A stretch of 64,000 nt of DNA from contig NZ_VIUW01000002.1 in NCBI RefSeq assembly GCF_007828725.1, positions 310,001 to 374,000 of the forward strand, written 5' to 3'. The DNA is from Marihabitans asiaticum (GTDB lineage: Bacteria; Actinomycetota; Actinomycetes; Actinomycetales; Dermatophilaceae). Below, in pieces: positions 1-7,335 of the stretch. Under the pieces are notes generated by a model, which worked only from the letters and a program-made list of their open reading frames with translations, was not told the origin of the DNA and searched no databases. How positions within the stretch are numbered: position 1 is the stretch's first letter; each line of letters begins with the position of its first letter. Both the position numbers and the translations under genes were made by a program.

Positions 1-1271
1 TGCCGGGCCTGGCCGCCGGCGTCGCGCGCCGCGGAGCGCTCCAGTGGTTCCGCGGGGTGGGGACGATCGACCTCGCCCGGCCTGCCGACACACCGGACGA
101 GGACACCCAGTACCCCGTGGCGAGCAACTCCAAGACCTTCACCGCGGTCGCGATCATGGCGCTGCGTGACGAAGGCAGGCTCGACCTCGACGACACCGTC
201 GACCGGTACGTCGCCGGGACGGTGCACGAAGGGGTGACGATCCGCCAGCTGCTCTCGCACACCTCGGGCATGCAGCGTGAGCCGGTCGGCGGCATCTTCG
301 ACACCATGGTCATGCCCGAGCGCGAGGATCTCGTGGCCGGCTGGGACGAGGCGGCCCGGGTGGGCCGGCCGCACGACCGGTGGCACTACTCCAACCTCGC
401 CTACTCGATGCTCGGCGAGGTGGTCGCCCGCCTCGACGGGTGCGGCTGGGAGGAGTCGATCCGCCGGCGGATCCTCGGCCCGTTGGAGATGCGGCGCACC
501 GGGACCCGACCGAGCGGACGGCGGGCGAAGGGGTATTACGTGCCGCCCTTCAGCGACGTCCCGGTGCCCGAGCCCGAGTTCGACGCCAAGGCGCTCGACC
601 CCGCCGGCGGTCTGCGCTCGACGCCGGCGGACCTGGCCCGGTGGGGCGCGTTCGTCGCGGACCCGGTGGCGGAGGTGCTCGCGCCGGACACCCTTGAGGA
701 GATGTGCCAGCCGCAGACGATGGCCGACGCGACCGGGTGGACCATGGCCTGGAGTCTGGGCCTGCAGCTGCTGCGCAAGGAAGGGCGCACGTGGGTCGGT
801 CACACCGGCGGGTGGCCGGGGTCGGTCACCGGGTGTTTCACCGAGCGCGACTCGCGGACCACGGCCGTCCTCCTGATGAACCAGACCAACCCGGTCCCGC
901 CGGCCGCCGCGGCGATCGGCATGGGTCACGAGGCGGTCGAGCGGGAGCCGGCCGAGCTCGAGCCCTGGGTCCCGGGCTCAGAGATCCCCGAGGGGCTGGC
1001 CGAGCTGCTCGGCCACTGGTACTCCGAGGGCACCGGGTTCGTCCTCTCGGTCCGTGAGGGCAAGCTCGAGGCTCGGGTCGAGGGCGCGGCGAAGGGGGAT
1101 CCGCCCGCCGTCTTCGAGCGGGTGGACGAGCGGACCTACCGGACCGTCTCGGGCCGTGAGCGCGGCGAGGTGCTGACCGTCGAGCGGTCCTCCGACGGAT
1201 CCGTGAGCCACCTCACCTGGGCGACCTACCGCTTCACCCGGGAGCCCCTCGCCTTCGGTCAGTGGCTCTGA
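1..1271 (+). CDS. Serine hydrolase, beta-lactamase/PBP4* family (5' end outside window)
   Basis: The reading frame is open from the first bases, so the start lies upstream; a GTG at 57 is internal, because the residues before it (PGLAAGV...WFRGVG) match the usual N-terminus of this family. The catalytic motifs are visible: SNSK (SxxK nucleophile and base) followed by TFTAVAIMALRDEG, a YSN tyrosine motif, and HTGG as the KTG-like element. About 420 residues are seen, and the last 100 form a small beta-rich C-terminal extension. The family comprises class C beta-lactamase-like esterases and peptidases of mostly unknown substrate. It ends 164 bp before the transporter operon and is probably independent of it. 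Family certain, substrate unknown. Confidence 0.85.
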   Translation, partial: PGLAAGVARRGALQWFRGVGTIDLARPADTPDEDTQYPVASNSKTFTAVAIMALRDEGRLDLDDTVDRYVAGTVHEGVTIRQLLSHTSGMQREPVGGIFDTMVMPEREDLVAGWDEAARVGRPHDRWHYSNLAYSMLGEVVARLDGCGWEESIRRRILGPLEMRRTGTRPSGRRAKGYYVPPFSDVPVPEPEFDAKALDPAGGLRSTPADLARWGAFVADPVAEVLAPDTLEEMCQPQTMADATGWTMAWSLGLQLLRKEGRTWVGHTGGWPGSVTGCFTERDSRTTAVLLMNQTNPVPPAAAAIGMGHEAVEREPAELEPWVPGSEIPEGLAELLGHWYSEGTGFVLSVREGKLEARVEGAAKGDPPAVFERVDERTYRTVSGRERGEVLTVERSSDGSVSHLTWATYRFTREPLAFGQWL

Positions 1272-1435
1272 ACCGGCCCTCTTCTCGACCTACCAAGAGC
1301 CTCTCTCCGGACAACGGCGCAGGTCACAGACTCGCCACGACTTCACCCGCAGCGTTGACCCCTTCGCCGTAGCGGGATAAGAACGAGCCACCCGAGTGCG
1401 CCGACGGTCGACCTCCCGACCATGGCCGAGGAGCG

Positions 1436-2083
1436 ATGTCCATGTGGGAGTTCGTGTCCGAACGCTGGCAGGACATCGCCTACCGCGCCTTCCAGCACAC
1501 CTCGCTGGTGGTCCAGGCCCTCGTCCTGGCGACGGTCATCGCGATCGCCGTCGCGCTGCTCGTCACCCGGGTCAAGGCTCTTGAGCCGGTGGCCAACGCG
1601 ATCAGCGCGATCGGGCTGACGATCCCCTCCTTCGCCCTTCTCGGGCTCCTTCTCCCCCTCGTCGGCATCGGCACGCTCCCGTCGGTGCTGCTCGTGACCT
1701 TCTACGCGACGCTGCCGATCCTGCGCAACGCCGTCGTCGGACTGATGGGGGTCTCCCCGCTCCTCATGGAGTCGGCTCAGGGCATGGGGATGTCTGCCTT
1801 CGGACGCTTCCTGCGCGTCCAGCTGCCGCTGGCCTGGCCGGTCATCATGGCCGGGCTGCGGACCTCGGCCCAGATGTCGATGGGGGTCGCGGCGATCGCC
1901 GCGTACGCGCTTGGCCCTGGCCTCGGGCAGTACATCTTCACCGGGCTGACCCAGATCGGCGGGCAGAACGCCGTGCCCTACGCCGTCGTCGGGACCGTCG
2001 GGATCATCATCCTCGCGTTGCTGCTCGACGCGATCCTCCTCCTCGTCTCTCGCCTGACCACCTCGAAGGGAATCCGCGCATGA
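1436..2083 (+). CDS. Glycine betaine/choline ABC transporter permease 1 (OpuB/ProW type)
   Basis: A 215-residue inner-membrane permease with about five to six hydrophobic segments and the cytoplasmic EAA-like loop (ESAQGMGMS...LP, about residues 112-132) that contacts the ATPase. It heads a four-gene operon with stop/start overlaps throughout: permease, ATPase with CBS domains, second permease, lipoprotein. Two separate permeases with one lipoprotein are typical of the OpuB/OpuC class of compatible-solute importers. The ATG at 1436 is used; the next gene starts at 2080 inside its stop (ATGA). Substrate (betaine, choline, carnitine or proline betaine) cannot be fixed from sequence. Confidence 0.88.
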   Translation: MSMWEFVSERWQDIAYRAFQHTSLVVQALVLATVIAIAVALLVTRVKALEPVANAISAIGLTIPSFALLGLLLPLVGIGTLPSVLLVTFYATLPILRNAVVGLMGVSPLLMESAQGMGMSAFGRFLRVQLPLAWPVIMAGLRTSAQMSMGVAAIAAYALGPGLGQYIFTGLTQIGGQNAVPYAVVGTVGIIILALLLDAILLLVSRLTTSKGIRA

Positions 2084-3417
2084 GCACCGCCAGCACCGAG
2101 GCCGCCGAGCCGCGAGACGCCCGAGACACCGGGGAAGCCCGCTCCGCTGACCGGTCAGTCAGCGGAGCGGAGATCGTCTTCGACGACGTCACCAAGACCT
2201 ACCCGGGGCAGACCGCGCCGGCCGTCGACAGCCTCTCGCTGACCATCCCCGCAGGGCAGGTCGTGATGTTCGTCGGCCCGTCCGGGTGCGGCAAGACCAC
2301 CTCGCTGAAGATGATCAACCGGCTCCACGAGCCGACGTCGGGGACGATCACGATCGACGGCGAGGACATCCGCTCCAAGGACGAGACCGAGCTGCGCCGA
2401 CACATCGGCTACGTCATCCAGGGCGGAAGCCTCTTCCCGCACATGTCGGTGCGCGACAACATCGCCCTCGTCCCCCGCCTCCTCGGCTGGGACAAGAAGC
2501 GGGTCGCCTCGCGGGTCGACGAGCTGCTCGACCTGGTCGGGCTGAGCCCGGAGCGCTACCGGGACCGCTACCCGCGTGAGCTCTCCGGTGGTCAGCAGCA
2601 GCGCGTCGGTGTCGCCCGGGGGCTGGCCGCGGACCCACCGGTGCTGCTCATGGACGAGCCCTTCGGGGCGGTCGACCCGATCACCCGCCAGCGCCTGCAG
2701 GACGAGCTGATGAGCATCCAGGAGGAGCTGCAGAAGACGATCGTCTGCGTCACCCACGACATCGACGAGGCGATCAAGCTCGGCGACCGCATCCTCATCC
2801 TCCAGGAGGGGGCCAACATCGCCCAGTACGACACCCCCGCCAACATCCTCGCGGCGCCGGCCAACTCCTTCGTCGAGGACTTCGTCGGCTCCGACTCCTC
2901 GCTCAAGCAGCTCGCGCTCATGCGGGTCAGCGAGCTCGACCTCCACGACGCGGTAACCGCCCGCGTCGGGGACGACGGTGCCGAGGCCGCCCGGGCCGCG
3001 CGCTCGGCGAGGCAGGGCGGCGTGATCGTGCTGGACGACAAGAGGCGACCCGCCGCGTGGGTCGGACTGCGGGAGGCGGAGCGGGTCGGCACGCTGCGCG
3101 CCTCCAGCCGTGACCTCGAGGTCGTCGACCATCGCGCGACGCTCAACGACGCCCTCGACTCGATGCTTGCCGCCTCGCACGGCGGCGTCCTCGTCACCGG
3201 GCGGCGCGACGAGTTCCTCGGGGTGCTCGAGTTCGACACCGTCACCGAGCACATCCAGACGCTGACCCGCGAGGCGCGCACCGGCGAGTCCGACGAGTAC
3301 GCGATCACCCCCTCCGAGGACGAGCTGCAGGACAGCTCGGTCGAGGACGACACCGGCTCCGGCTCCAAGCACGGCAGCGAGGACGACGCCGATCCGTCGA
3401 GGGGGGAGCAAGCGTGA
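2080..3417 (+). CDS. Glycine betaine/choline ABC transporter ATP-binding protein with tandem CBS domains
   Basis: A 445-residue ATPase. Walker A is GPSGCGKT (residues 66-73), the signature is LSGGQQQRV, Walker B is LLMDEPFGAVD, and the H-loop is VTHD. After residue about 275 comes a pair of CBS repeats, as in OpuA/ProV-type ATPases where they sense ionic strength or nucleotides. An unusual poorly conserved N-terminal extension of about 28 residues and a long acidic tail (many D/E/S) flank the core. It overlaps both neighbours by 4 bp, implying translational coupling. Confidence 0.92.
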   Translation: MSTASTEAAEPRDARDTGEARSADRSVSGAEIVFDDVTKTYPGQTAPAVDSLSLTIPAGQVVMFVGPSGCGKTTSLKMINRLHEPTSGTITIDGEDIRSKDETELRRHIGYVIQGGSLFPHMSVRDNIALVPRLLGWDKKRVASRVDELLDLVGLSPERYRDRYPRELSGGQQQRVGVARGLAADPPVLLMDEPFGAVDPITRQRLQDELMSIQEELQKTIVCVTHDIDEAIKLGDRILILQEGANIAQYDTPANILAAPANSFVEDFVGSDSSLKQLALMRVSELDLHDAVTARVGDDGAEAARAARSARQGGVIVLDDKRRPAAWVGLREAERVGTLRASSRDLEVVDHRATLNDALDSMLAASHGGVLVTGRRDEFLGVLEFDTVTEHIQTLTREARTGESDEYAITPSEDELQDSSVEDDTGSGSKHGSEDDADPSRGEQA

Positions 3418-4190
3418 GCGAGCAGAACGACCCCTCCTCCGCCGAGGCCGGCGCGGAGCAGCCGAGCCACGGCCTGGGCCTCCTCGTGGGTCTGCCGCTC
3501 ATCTGCGCGGCGATCCTCGGCGGCTGGACCCTCTGGCGCCAGACCGCCGAGCTGGACGACATCGAGTCCAGGCAGCTCGCCTGGGGCACCATCCTGGACC
3601 TCACGAGGGAGCACATCGTGCTCACCCTCGTCACGACGGCGATCGTCCTCGTCACCGCCGTCCCGCTGGGGATCCTGCTCACCCGCCCGGCCTTCCGACG
3701 GCTCAGCACCCCGGTGGTCGGTTTCGCCAACGCCGGCCAGGCCGCGCCCGTGATCGGCATCATCGTGCTCCTCGCGATGTGGATAGGCTTCGGGTTCCGC
3801 GCGGCCGTCATCTCGCTCGGGCTGTACGCCTTCCTGCCCGTCCTGCGCAACACCATCGTCGGCCTGCAGCAGGTCGACCCGACGCTGGTCGAGGCGGCGC
3901 GCGGGATGGGGATGTCCGGCTTCGACGTGCTCCGTCGGGTCGAGCTGCCGCTGGCGATCCCGATCATCATGGCCGGGGTCCGCACCGCGCTCGTGCTCGT
4001 CGTCGGTACCGCATCGTTCGCGACCTTCATCAACGCCGGTGGCCTCGGCGCGCTGATCGTCACCGGCATCACCCTCTTCCGCAACTCCGTCCTCATCAGC
4101 GGCGCCCTGATCATCGCCGTCCTCGCCCTGCTCATCGACTGGGCCGGCCGGGTTTTCGAGCGCATCGCCACCCCGAAGGGGCTCTCATGA
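3414..4190 (+). CDS. Glycine betaine/choline ABC transporter permease 2
   Basis: A 258-residue permease paralogous to the one at 1436, with the same EAA loop (EAARGMGMSGFD...ELPLA). An extra N-terminal hydrophilic stretch and TM helix precede the core. It starts at GTG 3414, overlapping the ATPase stop (GTGA). Together the two permeases form the heterodimeric channel of the importer. The 3' end carries one copy of the dispersed CGAAGGGG word (4174). Confidence 0.88.
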   Translation: MSEQNDPSSAEAGAEQPSHGLGLLVGLPLICAAILGGWTLWRQTAELDDIESRQLAWGTILDLTREHIVLTLVTTAIVLVTAVPLGILLTRPAFRRLSTPVVGFANAGQAAPVIGIIVLLAMWIGFGFRAAVISLGLYAFLPVLRNTIVGLQQVDPTLVEAARGMGMSGFDVLRRVELPLAIPIIMAGVRTALVLVVGTASFATFINAGGLGALIVTGITLFRNSVLISGALIIAVLALLIDWAGRVFERIATPKGLS

Positions 4191-5194
4191 CCACCCCTCG
4201 CCCCACCCAGGCGATCTCCCGGCGGGCCCTCCTGCTCGGCGGCACCGCAGCCGCGGCGCTCACCGGTTGCGGTCTGGGCACCGGCGGCGGCTTCACCCGG
4301 TCGGGGACGTTGAGCGGAGCAATCTCCGGGATCGATCTCGATGGGCTCGAGGCCGCGGTCGGGTCGAAGAACTTCTCCGAGCAGGTCCTCGTCGGCAAGA
4401 TGGCGGTCATCCTGCTGAAGTCGGCGGGAGCCGACGTGCAGGACCTGACGAACATTCCCGGCTCGGCCAGCAGCCGCCAAGCGATGCTGCAGGGCGAGAT
4501 CCAGGTGATGTGGGAGTACACCGGTACGGCGTGGATCGCCTACCTCGGCGAGACCGACCCGATCCCTGATGAGCAGGAGCAGTACGAGGCCGTCCGCCAG
4601 CGCGACCTGGAGGAGAACGACCTGGTCTGGCTCAGCCCCGCACCGATGAACAACACCTACGGCTTCGCCACCCCCCGGGCGAAGGCCGAGGAGCTGGGTG
4701 TCGAAGCGCTCTCTGACCTGCAGGACCTCGACTCCGGCGAGCTGAGCTTCTGCGTCGAGTCCGAGTTCAACAACCGCAACGACGGCATGGACCCGATGTT
4801 GCAGACCTACGACCTCCAGCGCGGCCGGGAGGTCCCCGAGGACCAGGTGAAGGTCCTCGACACCGGCGCGATCTACGAGGCCACCGACCAGGGCTTGTGC
4901 AACTTCGGCGAGATCTTCACGACCGACGGGCGGATCAAGGCACTCGACCTCGTCGTCCTCGAGGACGACCGCGAGTTCTTCCCGAAGTACAACCTCTGCC
5001 CCGTCGTCACCTCGACGGTGATCGAGGAGTTTCCCCAGATCCGCGACCTCTTCGCCCCGGTCAGCGAGGCGCTCACCGACGACGTGCTCATCGAGCTCAA
5101 CGCCCGGATCGACGTCGAGGGCGAGGAGCCCGGCGACGTCGCCTGGGAGTGGCTCACCGGTGAAGGCTTGGTGTCCGAGGCCGAGGCGGGCTGA
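4187..5194 (+). CDS. Glycine betaine/choline-binding lipoprotein (OpuAC/OsmF family)
   Basis: A 335-residue extracytoplasmic solute-binding protein. The N-terminus has a twin-arginine pair (SRRALLLGG) followed by a lipobox LTGC with Cys28 as the lipidation site, so it may be a Tat-exported lipoprotein. The mature part begins with VGSKNFSEQ, typical of the OpuAC fold, and has WEYTG and NRND-type segments. It is the last gene of the betaine operon (ATGA overlap at 4187) and is followed by a strong hairpin. Confidence 0.9.
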   Translation: MTTPRPTQAISRRALLLGGTAAAALTGCGLGTGGGFTRSGTLSGAISGIDLDGLEAAVGSKNFSEQVLVGKMAVILLKSAGADVQDLTNIPGSASSRQAMLQGEIQVMWEYTGTAWIAYLGETDPIPDEQEQYEAVRQRDLEENDLVWLSPAPMNNTYGFATPRAKAEELGVEALSDLQDLDSGELSFCVESEFNNRNDGMDPMLQTYDLQRGREVPEDQVKVLDTGAIYEATDQGLCNFGEIFTTDGRIKALDLVVLEDDREFFPKYNLCPVVTSTVIEEFPQIRDLFAPVSEALTDDVLIELNARIDVEGEEPGDVAWEWLTGEGLVSEAEAG

Positions 5195-5204
5195 CGGGAC
5201 CTTC

Positions 5205-5226
5205 CCTCCCTTCGCCCGAAGGGAGG
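5205..5226. terminator. Bidirectional hairpin between betaine operon and acyl-CoA synthetase
   Basis: CCTCCCTTCG is followed after two bases by its exact complement CGAAGGGAGG. It lies 11 bp after the lipoprotein stop and 10 bp before the stop of the convergent minus-strand gene. No T-tract is present, as usual in GC-rich actinobacteria. The arms contain an inverted pair of the dispersed CGAAGGG word. Confidence 0.75.
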
Positions 5227-5236
5227 ACAACCGACC

Positions 5237-6808
5237 TCAGCTGAACTGCTGGCGCAGCTCGCGGCCGAGGACCTTGCCCGTCGCGTTGCGCGGCAGTTCG
5301 TCTAGGAAGACTACTTCGCGCGGGACGCAATGGCGGGCCCGCTCGGCGCGCACCATCTGCGTGACCTCCTCGGCGGTGAGCTCCTCGCCCGGCATGAGTG
5401 CGATGAAGGCGGCCAGACGCTGCCCGAGATCGGGGTCGGGAACACCGACGACGCTGACCTCACGGACAGCCGGGTGCTGGGCGAGGAGGGACTCGACCTC
5501 GATCGGGTAGACGTTCTCCCCGCCGACGATCACCATGTCGTCGTCGCGCCCGACGACGAAGTAGAGCCCGTCCCGCTCGTAGCCCATGTCCCCCGTGGAG
5601 ACCAGGCCGTCGAGGAACTCCTTGCCCTGGCCGTTCGTGTACCCGTCGAAGACCAACTCGTTGCCGCAGAAGATCCGTCCCGTCTGCCCGCTCGGCAGCT
5701 CGCGCCCGTCGCCGTCGACGATCTTGACGACCGTGCCGAGGGGCGGGGTCCCCGCTGTGTCCGGGTCGCGGCGCAGGTCCTGCGGCGTGGCGATGCACAC
5801 CCACGACGCCTCGGTCGAGCCGTAGAGGTTGTAGAGGACGTCGCCGAACTCGTCCATGAAGCCGGTGGTGAAGCCCGACGGGTAGGGCGAGCCGGAGGTG
5901 GCAACCACCCGGAGCGCACGGCGGGTGCGAGCCTGCGGGTCGCTGGGCAGCTCCATCATCCGCTGGAGCATGACCGGGACGGCGAACATCGCGTCGGGCT
6001 GATGCTCCTCCAGCGCCCGTCGGGCCTCCTCGGCGCGGAAGCGTCGCTGCAGCACCATGGTCGCCCGGATCGCGATCGAGAGCTGCATCGCCGCGTAGCC
6101 CCACGTGTGGAACAAGGGGGCGGAGATGAGGATCCGGTCTCCCGCGCGGAGCGGGATCCGGTCGATGATCGAGATAAGCGGGCCGAAGCCACCCGGCGTC
6201 TTGCGTGCCGCGCCCTTCGGGGTGCCGGTCGTCCCCGAGGTGAGGATGATCGTGCGACCACCGCGCGCGGGCGGCGCCAGCTCGGGGCGAGCCGCGGACT
6301 CCACCAGGGCCGAGAGCTCGCTCTCCCCCATCCGCTCCACCTCGACGGGTAGCGCCGAGACCGCCTCGGCGAGCTCGTCGTCATGGATGACCGCCGCGAC
6401 CTCCTGCTGGCGCATGACCTCGGCCAGCTGCGCCGGGCCGAGACCGGTGTTGCCGAGCACGACGTCGACCCCGATCGCAGCCGCGCCGCACATCACCTCG
6501 ATCGCGCCGACATGGTTGCGGGCGAGCAGCGCGATCCGGTCGCCCTCACCGTAGCCGCGGTCCTGCAGGACCGCCGCCACCCGCTCGCTGCGCTCGAGCA
6601 GCTCGGCATAGGTGATGCTGCCCCGCCGCTCGTCGATGACGGCAACCGCCTTCGGACTGCGATTGGCAGCCTGGCGGAGCTCACCGGCCAGGCCGAAGCC
6701 CCACCGCCTGAGCGCCACGAGCTGGGCGACCTGCTGGTGCGGCGGCCCAGGGGCGAGCATCCCCCGCTTAGCCATGGTCTTGCCGACGGTCAGGAGGTTC
6801 ATGCTCAC
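5237..6808 (-). CDS. AMP-dependent acyl-CoA synthetase/ligase (FadD-like)
   Basis: A 523-residue member of the ANL adenylating superfamily, which activates a carboxylic acid (probably a fatty acid) to acyl-AMP and then acyl-CoA. The phosphate-binding motif is TSGTTGTPKGA, followed by YGSTE and TGD motifs, and a C-terminal RNATGKVLGREL with the catalytic lysine. Its start overlaps the stop of the SCP2 gene (6805-6808), so the pair is probably co-translated and may share lipid substrates. Chain length specificity is unknown. Confidence 0.88.
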   Translation of the reverse strand: MSMNLLTVGKTMAKRGMLAPGPPHQQVAQLVALRRWGFGLAGELRQAANRSPKAVAVIDERRGSITYAELLERSERVAAVLQDRGYGEGDRIALLARNHVGAIEVMCGAAAIGVDVVLGNTGLGPAQLAEVMRQQEVAAVIHDDELAEAVSALPVEVERMGESELSALVESAARPELAPPARGGRTIILTSGTTGTPKGAARKTPGGFGPLISIIDRIPLRAGDRILISAPLFHTWGYAAMQLSIAIRATMVLQRRFRAEEARRALEEHQPDAMFAVPVMLQRMMELPSDPQARTRRALRVVATSGSPYPSGFTTGFMDEFGDVLYNLYGSTEASWVCIATPQDLRRDPDTAGTPPLGTVVKIVDGDGRELPSGQTGRIFCGNELVFDGYTNGQGKEFLDGLVSTGDMGYERDGLYFVVGRDDDMVIVGGENVYPIEVESLLAQHPAVREVSVVGVPDPDLGQRLAAFIALMPGEELTAEEVTQMVRAERARHCVPREVVFLDELPRNATGKVLGRELRQQFS

Positions 6809-7257
6809 CCCTTCGCCGTCTCGAAGAAGGAGGGGAACCGCGCGGCCAGGGCCAGGTCGCCGCGCACCGAGATCTTCCCGCGCATCACCGCCAGGGTCGG
6901 GTTGCCACGACCGGTGAGCATCTTCGCCAGCTCTGCCGGCGGCATCATGAAGGACAGGTCAAAGGTGTCACCGGGCTCCTCGCTCAGCGTGCAGCTGCCG
7001 TCGTCAATGACGATCTCGTAGGTGTCGTGCGGGTCCGTCGGCGGGCCACCGGTCACGCGGAACTGGGTGACCGCCGACACCCCGTCGGCCGCGCTGGGCC
7101 GGAACTGGTCCTGGAACCGCGCGAAGATCGCATCGAGGATCGCGCGCCGGTGCTCGCCACCCATCGTTGCCGCGATCTCCCGGTCCGACATCGCCCCCAC
7201 CACCTGGGCGAACTCGCGTGGGCTCATCGTCGAGAGGGTCGACGGGTCGAGATCCAT
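6805..7257 (-). CDS. SCP2 sterol-binding domain protein
   Basis: A 150-residue soluble protein with an SCP2-like fold: the segment FRVTGGP...YEIVIDDGSCTLSEEPGDTFDLSFMM is followed by the hydrophobic lipid-binding part (AELAKMLTGRGNPTLAVMRGKI). Members bind acyl chains or sterol-like lipids. It is the first gene of a two-gene operon with the acyl-CoA synthetase, supporting a role in presenting or storing the acyl substrate. Confidence 0.82.
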   Translation of the reverse strand: MDLDPSTLSTMSPREFAQVVGAMSDREIAATMGGEHRRAILDAIFARFQDQFRPSAADGVSAVTQFRVTGGPPTDPHDTYEIVIDDGSCTLSEEPGDTFDLSFMMPPAELAKMLTGRGNPTLAVMRGKISVRGDLALAARFPSFFETAKG

Positions 7258-7335
7258 GCCTGCACTCCTTCGTGGGGAACGGTCATCCGGACCATACCCA
7301 GCGGTAGCAAGTGCCTCAACGAGTCGAGACGGAGG